Source of the DNA: a virus
DNA length: 28,955 bases
Strand: one strand, 5' to 3'
IMG/VR virus record: IMGVR_UViG_3300034102_000924
Coordinates: 1-28,955 of that record
The notes under the pieces: model-generated
Database searches by the model: none
What the model was told of the DNA's origin: nothing
What the model saw: the letters and a program-made list of their open reading frames with translations, nothing else
In this document: positions 7,235-14,351 of the stretch, piece after piece
How positions within the stretch are numbered: position 1 is the stretch's first letter
How the letters are laid out: each line of letters opens with the position of its first letter
Position numbers and translations under genes: made by a program

Positions 7235-10200
7235 TTAGACGTCGGTTTTGCCGTAGAGGCGGAAAGGGATTGCGATGGATTTGACGCTGTAGATGTTTAG
7301 CGCACCGGTGGTAGTGGTAACCACAGGCTGCATGGTAATGGAGTGGCGACGCAGGCGAGCCTTCTGCGTGAACGATTGTACAAGCCCCGCTTGGAATCCG
7401 GCAGTGTTACATCGAATACCTGGCAGCGTAGAGTAATCCTCGCGATATGGGTCGAGGAAGTTGTTCCCGGAGTTGTTGGTGACGTAGGTTCCGCTGCCAT
7501 AAATGTAGTAGGCCGTGCGGCTCTTGGTCTCGTTAGTGGCAATCGGGTAGGACTCATTCACGCCGTCAAAGTTGGCCGTGATGGAATAAGTCGGATTCCA
7601 TGAGGCAAACTCAAACTGCAGGTTTGTCCACTGCTTGTGGTCGACGTTGTTATCACCTGCATGGCCCCGGAAGTAGACCGAGGTGGCAATCTGTTGGATC
7701 GTGCCTACACGATTGCGGTCCTGCAGGGCCTGGTAGTCAAAGTTGTGAATGAACCCGCTGTTGTCAGCCCAGCAGAGCGTGTCTGTGCCAGCGACCACCA
7801 GACGAGTGTAATACCGTGGAACAAGCAGCGAGCCTTCCCAATACCCTTCCCACGCTTGGTTGAGGAAGTTGTAGACTAGGGTGCGTTGGTTTGTCCCGTC
7901 GCCACCTTCCACCGGCACGCTCAGGATGTACCGATTGTTGAAATAGGCCCCACATGACTTTTCCCAGTTTACTTGGTCAATCTCTTCGATGACATCCTGA
8001 ATCGGATCCGACAGCGGTAGCACTACCGATTGGCTGATGCCAAACTCGGTCTGCTTCATTGAGATCACACCGCGCTGACTCAGGAACAAGATGTCTGACC
8101 CAGTGGACGCAATAGACGCCTGGCTGACGCATCCAAACTCCCGAGTGACCTCGGTGAGCCTTGTGGTCGACAGGTCGCCGTATAGGTTCTCCACAGCGAG
8201 AATGCTGCGTTCCTTGAAGATGATTAAAGTGGTCGTATTGAACGGGTACAGGGCCACCACAGCGTCATTGGCACCGGTATTTAATTTGAATTCGTTTAAG
8301 ATCGGGCTGTAGTGCAACGGGTCCAGCACGTCGGACACTGCCAGGTAGTCGGGACCGTATAGCAGCAGCAGACGGTTTTGAAAGTACAAGCCCTCACGGC
8401 CAGCAGGCACGTTGGCACCGGAGGCAGAAGACTTCTTGATTGAACCGACAATGAAGTCCGAAGTTATCTCGGTGAGAGTCGATGGTTTTGATGCTGTCAC
8501 AACCGCTGACGTAGCGGTATGGCCAGGGTTGGTAATGGTGACCGCGGTGACCTTGCCGTCAGTAATGGTAGCCGTTGCGGTTGCGCCGGTTACTCCAGCT
8601 ATTGCCAGGGTTGGTGCGGTCACGTAACCAGCGCCCTGATTCACGATGGTCAAGGCGGTTACACCTGAGCCAGCAGGAGCGACAACTGTTACCGTTGGAG
8701 GCGTAGCGTACCCTGTTCCCGGTGTTACTACGGTAAACCCAGTAACTTTACCCCCAGAGACGGTTGCTGTAGCCACAGCGCCAACTCCTCCTCCGCCTGA
8801 AAATGAAACACCCGGAGCTGTGGCGTAACCAGCACCACCGATTCCAAGAGTGATTGAAGTAACCGATCCGCTTGCAACAACTGCTGTCCCGGTGGCAGTA
8901 ACTGCGCCGGTGGTTGCGGTTATGTCAGCGACTGCTGCCGTGTTGAGCGAATCAAGCTCCTCGGAAGATCCGCTGAACAACTTCAACGAGTTCTTGTCGG
9001 TTGGGAATACGTAGTAGATCCCGTTGAAAGGGGACACTGCCGTGACATTGCTGATGGTCACTTGATCACCAGCAACAAACGGATGGTTCGGAACCGTAAT
9101 CGTGTCGTCAGCAGTTGATGAAGCTACGATAGCATTCACCGATGCAATCCGGTTGAAACCGTTATCCAATGCCGAGACAGGAATACCTGCAGGCGCTGAT
9201 GCCTCCATGATGAGAGGCAGGCCATCGTTGTAAAAGTCGCTGACGCCCTGCGTCACCTCGTACCCGGTGGTGTTGTTTGAAAGCTCAAAGTAGTACCGGT
9301 TGGACGATGTTAAACCACTGTTCAAAGTGACAGGGTTCGTACCATTTTGTGCGGTGGCCTTAGAAAGGTGCAGCGTGCAGACGCCAGCAGCCTTGACGTT
9401 CACAAACATCCCGAAGCCCTCCCCTGAAACTGTGCTGGTGCCAGGGATGCTCCACAGGTTTGGAGAGGTGCCAATCTGGCTGATGATTACTCGGTCACCG
9501 GACTCCATGTCTGGCGAGACATTGAGAGTCACCGTACTGTTGGCCACATTGACATCCGCACCGGTGAAATAGTACCGGGCATTACCAGGTCGCAACATCA
9601 CCACCGCATTGGTGGCCTGCATCAAACGCACCGGGCTGTAGATGTCGTGTCCGTTTAGCGGGATCTCCAGGTTCGACTGGTTGGGTCGTACCAGATACAT
9701 CCGGCCCTGACCGCCATCTTCTGTTGCCAATGTACGGGCCTCGTTGGTGGCCACAACTAGGGCTTGGTAGCCGGTGTCAGGATCGCGGAACGGCAGCACA
9801 CCGAGGATGTCGGTGAAGGCTGTGGTAGAACCGTAGAACTGGACGTTCTTGTTTACTGGAGCGCCACCAAATGAAATTGCCGCCGTCGACATTACGACGT
9901 TGGTGTTGTCGTCCAGAATGCACCTAGTGCCATTAGGAAACACCAGTGCGTTTGCGCTCTGATCGGAGCAAACGATTGAACCAGCAGGAATCAGGGGGCC
10001 GCTTACTCCTAGCGTTGCTGCTGAGTTGGAAGTGACCGTGACCGTCCTGGTTTCAGTAGTCCACTTACCGCCCCACTTGGGCTGCACAATGCCCCACCTA
10101 TTTGTGATGAGCTGATTCTGGAAGATCCTGTTAATCGCCTGGCTGACGTACTGCGCCGGCACCTGGGCGGGATCTAGGCGCGAGATGACTCCCTTGAAGC

Positions 10201-10237
10201 CATCGTCGACCGACATGATCTCGGGTAAGTCGGGCAT
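7235..10237 (-). CDS. Tail tubular protein B-like (tail nozzle), 1000 aa, with inserted beta repeats
   Basis: It follows the tail tubular A-like gene with only one base between stop and start (TAATATG); the ATG at 10237 is preferred over a TTG six codons upstream. The N-terminus ([21 protein letters not shown] onward, then a Trp-rich [10 protein letters not shown]) and the C-terminal half (segments [39 protein letters not shown]) fit the T7 gp12-type nozzle class that forms the distal tube and carries the fibres. It is longer than T7 gp12 (794 aa). Much of the excess is a Gly/Thr/Val-rich block at about residues 455-585, built of repeated units of the form GYxTxPTVxxxG..GAxATATVxxGKVTxxT. These repeats may add a surface-exposed beta domain to the tail tip. 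Confidence 0.8.
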   Translation of the reverse strand: MPDLPEIMSVDDGFKGVISRLDPAQVPAQYVSQAINRIFQNQLITNRWGIVQPKWGGKWTTETRTVTVTSNSAATLGVSGPLIPAGSIVCSDQSANALVFPNGTRCILDDNTNVVMSTAAISFGGAPVNKNVQFYGSTTAFTDILGVLPFRDPDTGYQALVVATNEARTLATEDGGQGRMYLVRPNQSNLEIPLNGHDIYSPVRLMQATNAVVMLRPGNARYYFTGADVNVANSTVTLNVSPDMESGDRVIISQIGTSPNLWSIPGTSTVSGEGFGMFVNVKAAGVCTLHLSKATAQNGTNPVTLNSGLTSSNRYYFELSNNTTGYEVTQGVSDFYNDGLPLIMEASAPAGIPVSALDNGFNRIASVNAIVASSTADDTITVPNHPFVAGDQVTISNVTAVSPFNGIYYVFPTDKNSLKLFSGSSEELDSLNTAAVADITATTGAVTATGTAVVASGSVTSITLGIGGAGYATAPGVSFSGGGGVGAVATATVSGGKVTGFTVVTPGTGYATPPTVTVVAPAGSGVTALTIVNQGAGYVTAPTLAIAGVTGATATATITDGKVTAVTITNPGHTATSAVVTASKPSTLTEITSDFIVGSIKKSSASGANVPAGREGLYFQNRLLLLYGPDYLAVSDVLDPLHYSPILNEFKLNTGANDAVVALYPFNTTTLIIFKERSILAVENLYGDLSTTRLTEVTREFGCVSQASIASTGSDILFLSQRGVISMKQTEFGISQSVVLPLSDPIQDVIEEIDQVNWEKSCGAYFNNRYILSVPVEGGDGTNQRTLVYNFLNQAWEGYWEGSLLVPRYYTRLVVAGTDTLCWADNSGFIHNFDYQALQDRNRVGTIQQIATSVYFRGHAGDNNVDHKQWTNLQFEFASWNPTYSITANFDGVNESYPIATNETKSRTAYYIYGSGTYVTNNSGNNFLDPYREDYSTLPGIRCNTAGFQAGLVQSFTQKARLRRHSITMQPVVTTTTGALNIYSVKSIAIPFRLYGKTDV
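8485..8880 (-). repeat. Beta-repeat block encoded inside the tail nozzle gene
   Basis: The DNA here encodes about four degenerate units with recurring GxGYxTxP and ATATxxxGKVTxxT patterns: [42 protein letters not shown], with [12 protein letters not shown] and [11 protein letters not shown] between them. The repeats are visible in the protein and only partly in the DNA, so they are old enough to have diverged. Similar GY-containing beta repeats occur in phage and bacterial surface proteins; their ligand is unknown. Confidence 0.7.
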
Positions 10238-10238
10238 A

Positions 10239-11162
10239 TTAGCGGCCTGGGACAATTATCTGGCGCACATACTTCTCTTGAAGAGCCACCTTGTCGACCT
10301 CCTTGGTCAGCTCAACCTCACCAAGCTCAAGGAAGGTGTTCCCGAGGTCGATCTTGCCATCTACTCGGAGCATCTGGCCGGCAGCCTTCAACGAACACAC
10401 CTCGCAGAACCTGTAGGGGAAAGCGTAAGCGGTAGCCTCGCCGGCAGTCGATAGCAGCGGAGGGCTCTTGCGGAACTCAATCCAGACAAACGGGAGCTGC
10501 TCACCCACCAAGATGCCATCGTCGGTGAGCGTGTAGGCTGGCTCCTGTTGGCGCCAGGTGATCCGAGGATCGGCAGGCCATACCGAGAAGGTCTCGCCGA
10601 TCTGAACAGCCCGGGTAGTCCCATCTGGGTTGGTCTGCTGGTTGACGTATCGAAGGAACTTGTTCAGTTGTCCCCAGTAGGTGGCGTCGGTGGGAACAGT
10701 TCCAGGAGCAGCGGCTACGCAGAGCTGGTAGTATTCCTGGTCCTCAGGATACAGCACGATGTCGCCAACATTAAAGGTGGTGGTCGTGTCCCAGGTCGCA
10801 GTGCTGCCGTAGCTCGGCTGTGCCAGCGCCCAGAACTGGGAGTTCAGCGTGCCTCCAGGGCCGTTGAGTGTGGGAGGGTTGTTGGAACCTAGCGCACCAA
10901 CATACTGGTAGTACTTCTGCTCGGTGGGGTAGTAGACCACCATGCCACCGGAGTAGACCTGCGCCGCGCTATAGTTGGGCGCAAAGAACTCCTGCTGATA
11001 TACGGTCTGCTCGGGCCAATTAAAGCACTCCCAGGCGCTCCGTAATGACATGGAGATGAACGTGCGGAAGAGATTGGACTCCTCGGTCGTTAGCGATGAG
11101 AAAACGCGCCCAGTGAGCTCACAGGCACGCTGCAGGACATAGTCGTAGGTGACGGTTCTCAT
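10239..11162 (-). CDS. Tail tubular protein A-like / head-tail adaptor, with two carbohydrate-binding-like inserts
   Basis: A 307-aa protein. The N-terminal helix-rich start ([18 protein letters not shown]) and the C-terminal part with a Cys-containing region ([19 protein letters not shown]) and a basic end suit the gatekeeper/adaptor class represented by T7 gp11. The gene lies directly before the nozzle gene, as in T7-like phages. Two segments stand out: residues ~64-115 and ~122-166. Each has the order Tyr/Trp, then YxxGxxVxY or FNVGDIVLY, then a YY pair, then P..xxFW or TYW. This resembles the small chitin/cellulose-binding CBM5/12 fold. The start is ATG at 11162 because it makes an ATGA overlap with the upstream stop; a TTG two codons earlier is less likely. 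Confidence 0.7.
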   Translation of the reverse strand: MRTVTYDYVLQRACELTGRVFSSLTTEESNLFRTFISMSLRSAWECFNWPEQTVYQQEFFAPNYSAAQVYSGGMVVYYPTEQKYYQYVGALGSNNPPTLNGPGGTLNSQFWALAQPSYGSTATWDTTTTFNVGDIVLYPEDQEYYQLCVAAAPGTVPTDATYWGQLNKFLRYVNQQTNPDGTTRAVQIGETFSVWPADPRITWRQQEPAYTLTDDGILVGEQLPFVWIEFRKSPPLLSTAGEATAYAFPYRFCEVCSLKAAGQMLRVDGKIDLGNTFLELGEVELTKEVDKVALQEKYVRQIIVPGR

Positions 11163-11407
11163 TTCCAAGCCTTACAGGACCAATATTTAGCGGAGAGTTT
11201 AGTGCCGGGATTGTCGCAGCCATGACGGGCGTTGAAGCTCTTCTTGTTGTCCGGGATGTGCTTCTTGATGGTCATATCCGGGTCGCCGAAACGCACCAGG
11301 GCAACCTTGCCGTTTTCCTTAGCGAGCACCGCGGACTTCTTGCTTTCGCCGGGGGTGGCCTTGGGCTTGTTATAGCCCGAGAACTTGTTTCCCTTGTAGT
11401 TGATCAT
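11159..11407 (-). CDS. Small basic conserved phage protein, 82 aa
   Basis: The sequence starts MINYKGNKFSGYNKPKATPG and contains KVALVRFGDPD, SFNARHGCD and [14 protein letters not shown] recall a family of small basic phage proteins with this same order (YKG.....GYNKPKRTP, AVLAKEGDKVKLIRFG, FKARH, AAYWA.K) near tail or structural genes in cyanophages and other aquatic phages. Its biochemical role is not known to me. The basic charge would suit binding DNA or an acidic virion surface. The ATG at 11407 makes an ATGA overlap with the lipoprotein stop; an in-frame upstream start at 11431 would overlap that gene further and is not preferred. Confidence 0.7.
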   Translation of the reverse strand: MINYKGNKFSGYNKPKATPGESKKSAVLAKENGKVALVRFGDPDMTIKKHIPDNKKSFNARHGCDNPGTKLSAKYWSCKAWK

Positions 11408-11628
11408 TGGCTCTTCGGTAAAACATACCAACCTGCCGGCAGAGTGACGGTGGATGGCCCCACCAGCTTCTTATCGGCATCGAAAGCATAGACGCTGGCC
11501 GTTGTAGGCTTGGCCAGCATCACAGGATCACCGGAAGGGACCAGGACCACCTTCGTCTGCTGGCAACCCAGGCAGATCGGCAACACGAGCAGCCAGATCA
11601 TCCTTGAGGGGTTGAGGAGCTTTGCCAT
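11404..11628 (-). CDS. Probable small lipoprotein of the lysis cluster
   Basis: From ATG 11628 this is 74 aa: a short basic start (MAKLLNPSR), a hydrophobic segment (MIWLLVLPICLG) and then a cysteine followed by QQTK. This reads as a signal peptide with a loose lipobox (ICLGC, with Cys rather than Leu at -3). The mature part has a VPSGDPVMLAKP segment and ends in LPAGWYVLPK. Proteins of this pattern occur in phage lysis regions, and some are proposed as outer-membrane spanin-like proteins; that role is inferred here. The 5' part overlaps the 57-aa gene in another frame by about 100 bases. Other possible starts are ATG 11637, ATG 11601 and TTG 11667. Confidence 0.6.
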   Translation of the reverse strand: MAKLLNPSRMIWLLVLPICLGCQQTKVVLVPSGDPVMLAKPTTASVYAFDADKKLVGPSTVTLPAGWYVLPKSQ

Positions 11629-11701
11629 GTTGCACATCGGTAGGTGGTGTTTCGCGGAGCCAATCAAGCAGGGCCTTGAGGATCTGGTAGATCCAGTTCA
11701 C
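11528..11701 (-). CDS. 57-aa small protein overlapping the lipoprotein gene
   Basis: GTG at 11701 forms a GTGA overlap with the stop of the holin-like gene, and the frame runs to TGA at 11528. The N-terminus MNWIYQILKALLDWLRE is a strongly amphipathic helix with two Trp; it is too short and too charged for a standard membrane span. The rest is Pro/Asp/Ala-rich and ends GGPGPFR. The gene covers the start of the lipoprotein gene in a different frame, an arrangement that recalls overlapping spanin genes. However, it lacks the N-terminal membrane helix and long coiled coil expected of an inner-membrane spanin. I recall short proteins of this sort between holin and lipoprotein genes in other phages. 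Function unknown. Confidence 0.55.
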   Translation of the reverse strand: MNWIYQILKALLDWLRETPPTDVQHGKAPQPLKDDLAARVADLPGLPADEGGPGPFR

Positions 11702-11898
11702 GGCTTGGTTTCGATCACCAGAGGCTTCTCGGTGGCGTCCTTAGCCATGATCAAACCAATGCCAGCGGTCACCGCTGCGATGGTCGAGGCGATGTCGATG
11801 TTGGTGCTGGCGTCACCGTCGAAGGCAGCCCGTAGGGCACCACCAACAGCGACAAGGATTGCACCTACACCAGCGAGAGTTGTTTTCGTGTTTTTCAT
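11698..11898 (-). CDS. Holin-like small membrane protein, 66 aa
   Basis: The protein starts MKNTKTTLAGVGAILVAVGG. There are two hydrophobic segments, residues ~8-26 and ~34-52 (IDIASTIAAVTAGIGLIMAK), separated by a short acidic loop (FDGDASTN), with a basic N-terminus and a charged tail. This two-helix layout, the size and the cluster position fit class II-like holins or related small phage membrane proteins. It starts with ATGA on the preceding 56-aa membrane protein and ends with GTGA on the next gene. The pair of adjacent membrane proteins may be holin and antiholin; which is which cannot be told from sequence. Confidence 0.65.
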   Translation of the reverse strand: MKNTKTTLAGVGAILVAVGGALRAAFDGDASTNIDIASTIAAVTAGIGLIMAKDATEKPLVIETKP

Positions 11899-12065
11899 TT
11901 AGAGCGGAATAAGCGATATGCGGCGTAACAGGCGCAAACTAAGCCAACCACGGCTGTGATAAGCCTTACCCAGTCGGTGAGGATTGGAATAAACGAAACA
12001 GCGGTGGCACCTGCCGCTGCTGCTAGGCTGAGTCCAGGGCTGGTGCTGCTGTTCGTTGGTTCCAT
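11895..12065 (-). CDS. Second small membrane protein (holin/antiholin candidate), 56 aa
   Basis: The frame begins with ATG at 12065, which shares one base with the upstream TAA (TAATG), and ends with TGA at 11895, overlapping the next ATG. A Ser/Thr-rich N-terminus is followed by a weakly hydrophobic segment (LSLAAAAGATAVSFIPIL), a short DWVR turn, a clear membrane helix (LITAVVGLVCACYAAY) and a basic end RLFRSK. The orientation suggests the C-terminus stays in the cytoplasm. With the 66-aa protein it forms a two-gene membrane unit typical of lysis timing. It could also be an unrelated small membrane protein. Confidence 0.6.
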   Translation of the reverse strand: MEPTNSSTSPGLSLAAAAGATAVSFIPILTDWVRLITAVVGLVCACYAAYRLFRSK

Positions 12066-12214
12066 TACTCGGATTTAGGCTGTGCGGATGAGACTATGAG
12101 GTCCACAAGCGGAAGGGCTGCACGGGCGTTAGCAACGCCACCAGCCTTAACCGCGATGTCGATGAGTTGGAGGAGGCTGTTGGCCTGCTCCTGGGTGAGT
12201 TCGATCTTGATCAT
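12065..12214 (-). CDS. Tiny helical phage protein, 49 aa
   Basis: The ATG at 12214 overlaps the upstream TGA (ATGA), and the TAA at 12065 overlaps the next ATG. The sequence MIKIELTQEQANSLLQLIDI is followed by AVKAGG and two more short hydrophobic helical stretches. I recall very short phage proteins with this LTxEQAxxLxxLIDxAVKAGG pattern near lysis genes. No catalytic motif or signal is present. It is probably a helical bundle partner of another small protein; its function is unknown. Confidence 0.6.
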   Translation of the reverse strand: MIKIELTQEQANSLLQLIDIAVKAGGVANARAALPLVDLIVSSAQPKSE

Positions 12215-12585
12215 GCGGAGGGAGCGTCAGCGATAACGACAGGCTCCGCAACCTTAACCGGAGGCGGCACAGGCACCCACGGCAACGGCAGCGTCACCAC
12301 GGGCGGATTGATCTGATTCTCGATCTGCGCGGTGACGTTCGCCTCAATAGCCGCTTGATCGACTCCGTTGCTGTAGCACCAACCAAGCACCTGTTCCTGC
12401 GTCAGGTCTTCGTAAGGCGTGAACTCACCAGTCGGCGGTTGGAACGAGCAGGAGCCGTAGCAGGTGCCGCTGTAGGTTTCGTCAGTGCCGTTGCAACGCC
12501 AGTCGGCGGTGATAACGACATCGGGATTGCTGCCTTCGATGGGCTTAACGAGAAGGCGTTCGATGATCCAGAGGATGGTAGGCAT
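12211..12585 (-). CDS. Small phage structural-region protein, 124 aa
   Basis: The core reads VVITADWRCNGTDETYSGTCYGS, then EFTPYEDLTQEQVLGWCYSN, a helix IEANVTAQIENQINPP and a Pro/Val-rich tail. I recall this order (AxWRxxxxDgdYs...yGsvxf, FxPyExLTexqVigWv, helix ending QxNPP) as a recurrent small domain in aquatic-phage proteins near fibre genes; the name and function are uncertain. Four cysteines in residues 31-70 are unusual for a cytoplasmic virion protein. It starts 11 bases after the fibre stop, with the leader AAACGACT immediately before ATG, the same leader as before the portal gene. Confidence 0.6.
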   Translation of the reverse strand: MPTILWIIERLLVKPIEGSNPDVVITADWRCNGTDETYSGTCYGSCSFQPPTGEFTPYEDLTQEQVLGWCYSNGVDQAAIEANVTAQIENQINPPVVTLPLPWVPVPPPVKVAEPVVIADAPSA

Positions 12586-12596
12586 AGTCGTTTAAA

Positions 12597-13406
12597 TTAG
12601 GCGGCTGCGATTGTGGTGATAGTGCCAGAGCTTCCACGGAACTTCAGCGCACCGGATTCGACGTAGAGTTGACCCATGCCAGCAGGAGAAGTGCTTGGAG
12701 CGGTAGCGTTTGCCAGACCAAGAACCTTAGCGGCAGAGGTTCCGAATGTGCTAACTCCCAAGCCGAGGTTTCCGGAGGAATTTAATATTAACTGCGGAGA
12801 ATTACCGCCACCGCTCAAATACAATCCGTTCTCAGCGCGAAGTGCAAGATTGTTGGCTGGTGAGCCAGTAATTACACCAGAAGCAGAACCGATAAAGCCA
12901 AGAAGACCATCGGTAACGGCTTCAATTCTAATTAATGTTGAGCCAGACGGTCCTTTAACGTGAAGGTTGCTTGATGGACTAACACCAATCCCCAACCCCG
13001 TAGAGTTTAGGGTCATGGCGGTGGAGCCGCCGACGTACCAAGTGCTGATTCCGGTGGCTCCGATTACATACGAAGTGGTGAACGAAGTAGATCCACCAGT
13101 ACGAAAGGTGATTCCAATGTCCGAATCCAAAAACGCTTGATTTGTCGAGTCAAACCTCAAACCACCCCAAGTCGATCCAACAGGACCAATCTTAAGAGAA
13201 ACATTCGCTGGAACATAAATGTTTGAGCTTGCCGTCAGAGCGCCGGTGATGGTGGCGGAGGCGAGGGTGGCGGTGCCGCCGGAGCCTAGGATCTGGTTGG
13301 TGGTGATCTTCTTGGTGACGCCTCCAACATTGACCACAGGCAACACATCGGTGGCCGGGGTAAGCGTTGTAATTGCGTCGAGCTGTGAAATCTTAAGGTC
13401 TGCCAT
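12597..13406 (-). CDS. Tail fibre-like protein, 269 aa
   Basis: The N-terminus MADLKISQLDAITTLTPATD is an attachment segment I recognise from many phage fibres, followed by DVLPVVNVGGVTKKIT. The middle repeats short Gly/Ser/Thr/Asn-rich beta units of the kind LNSTGLGIGVSPSSNLHVKG and LNSSGNLGLGVS, which resemble beta-solenoid or trimeric fibre repeats. The end is SGALKFRGSSGTITTIAAA. I see no chaperone domain of the S74 autoproteolytic type. The start comes one base after the TAA of the upstream gene (TAATATG). It is the second fibre-type gene of this window; it could be a side fibre or a head fibre. Confidence 0.7.
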   Translation of the reverse strand: MADLKISQLDAITTLTPATDVLPVVNVGGVTKKITTNQILGSGGTATLASATITGALTASSNIYVPANVSLKIGPVGSTWGGLRFDSTNQAFLDSDIGITFRTGGSTSFTTSYVIGATGISTWYVGGSTAMTLNSTGLGIGVSPSSNLHVKGPSGSTLIRIEAVTDGLLGFIGSASGVITGSPANNLALRAENGLYLSGGGNSPQLILNSSGNLGLGVSTFGTSAAKVLGLANATAPSTSPAGMGQLYVESGALKFRGSSGTITTIAAA

Positions 13407-13407
13407 A

Positions 13408-13647
13408 TTAGTAAATTGCTAGGACGAGTTTACCGAGATCCTCCTGCACCAAAAACTCACCGCTTTCAGCCAGGAGAGAATCGAATGTTCCGAAAGTGAT
13501 GACTAGGCGACCACCGTCTTCTTGCACCAGGTAGTCGCCGTTCTCGCAAAGGATGTCGCGCCGCTCAATGGGAGGATCAGGCGGAATGCCACCAGCGCCA
13601 AGGCGATGATGACCTCCGAGTCCTAGTCCTAGTCCAAGGCGTGCCAT
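13408..13647 (-). CDS. Small protein with duplicated ENGDYLVQED motif, 79 aa
   Basis: The ATG at 13647 follows the upstream TGA by two bases (TGATAATG), which is preferred to a longer upstream start inside the neighbouring gene. The protein begins with a Gly/Leu/His-rich stretch (MARLGLGLGLGGHHRLGAGG), then two related beta-hairpin units: ILCENGDYLVQEDGGRLV and LLAESGEFLVQEDLGKLVL. Such LxxENGDxLxxED units recur in phage structural proteins near capsid and fibre genes. A small decoration or fibre-linked protein is the likely role; this is inferred from context. Confidence 0.6.
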   Translation of the reverse strand: MARLGLGLGLGGHHRLGAGGIPPDPPIERRDILCENGDYLVQEDGGRLVITFGTFDSLLAESGEFLVQEDLGKLVLAIY

Positions 13648-13649
13648 TA

Positions 13650-13904
13650 TCAGCCGTACTTGCGGTTGTAGGCTATCACAGAGCCGCTTGAAATTGCGAT
13701 TGATGTCCACACACCCGGCAGCTCATCGCCAGCCTGTATTGTCACGCCAGCGGGAAAGTTGGTGATGTTGGACACGGTCGCACCGAGGATGGTGATCTCA
13801 AGCGCGTGGATGGATTGAAAGTTGCCGGTGATAGTGCCGGATGCACTGGAGATGTATTGGCCACCGTATTCGCCGGCGAGCTGACGATTAGATCCAACAT
13901 TCAT
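13650..13904 (-). CDS. Small beta-rich virion protein, 84 aa
   Basis: An ATGA overlap with the upstream stop fixes the start at 13904. The sequence alternates short strands (GTITGNFQSIHALEITILGA, VTIQAGDELPGVWTSIAISS) and ends in VIAYNRKYG. The pattern 'TGNFxxIxxLExTxF ... ITNFPAGVTIxAGxxxxGxWTxIxLxSGxVIAYN' is one I recall from small phage proteins coded between capsid and fibre genes, possibly decoration or spike-base proteins. No catalytic or membrane features are seen. Confidence 0.6.
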   Translation of the reverse strand: MNVGSNRQLAGEYGGQYISSASGTITGNFQSIHALEITILGATVSNITNFPAGVTIQAGDELPGVWTSIAISSGSVIAYNRKYG

Positions 13905-14287
13905 AATGGAAATTTCTGACTGCTTCTTTTGGCTCCTTCGAAACCAACTTGCAAGCGAGTACCTCCCGATTTCACACGCACCTCGGGATTGTCGCGCTCA
14001 ATCTCCCGAAGGAACTGCGAATCCTTCCAACAGCCGTAGCCTAGCTTGTGGCCCCAGTAATGGTACAGTGTGGGGTCGACACGCATTCGGAGTCGACCAA
14101 TTCCATCGACAGACTTGAAGTCATTGATAGAGGTCTGCTTGGCTATCTTCTGCTGCTGGATGCCAGCATTGACCCACTCTTTGCGGTAGCCGGACTTGAA
14201 CTCATTGACCACTTGGTTGCGGAGATCGCCTGGGAGATCGTCCAGGGCATTTGCGATGAAGGTCGAGATGGAGTTGGGATTGGACAT
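13901..14287 (-). CDS. Conserved-looking phage protein downstream of the capsid, 128 aa
   Basis: I do not recognise a named family. The N-terminal half is helical (ISTFIANALDDLPGDLRNQV, then EFKSGYRKEWVN). The second half has a compact aromatic segment (VDPTLYHYWGHKLGYGCWKD) and a basic end. It is the first gene after the capsid terminator. The T-run of that terminator lies only five bases before the ATG, and no Shine-Dalgarno is visible, so its translation may depend on readthrough transcripts and be weak. A later start would have to lie beyond residue 60, which would remove a large conserved-looking part. Confidence 0.55.
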   Translation of the reverse strand: MSNPNSISTFIANALDDLPGDLRNQVVNEFKSGYRKEWVNAGIQQQKIAKQTSINDFKSVDGIGRLRMRVDPTLYHYWGHKLGYGCWKDSQFLREIERDNPEVRVKSGGTRLQVGFEGAKRSSQKFPL

Positions 14288-14291
14288 GATT

Positions 14292-14335
14292 CAAAAAAGA
14301 AGGGAGGCCCCCGGAAATTTCCAGTAGCCTCCCCC
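14292..14335 (-). terminator. Intrinsic terminator after the major capsid gene
   Basis: On the minus strand GGGAGGC (14333-14327) pairs with GCCTCCC (14308-14302). Inside it a second palindrome, GGAAATTTCC, extends the structure. The 3' arm is followed by TTCTTTTTT (14301-14293). A GC-rich stem with a U-run is the classical rho-independent signal. It lies 17 bases after the capsid stop and would reduce transcription of the fibre and tail genes relative to the capsid. Confidence 0.85.
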
Positions 14336-14351
14336 AATTTGCAACTAAAGA

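Noticed and set aside
11528-11701. Naming the 57-aa protein an inner-membrane spanin
   Set aside because: No N-terminal membrane helix and no long periplasmic coiled coil; only the overlapping-gene layout is similar.
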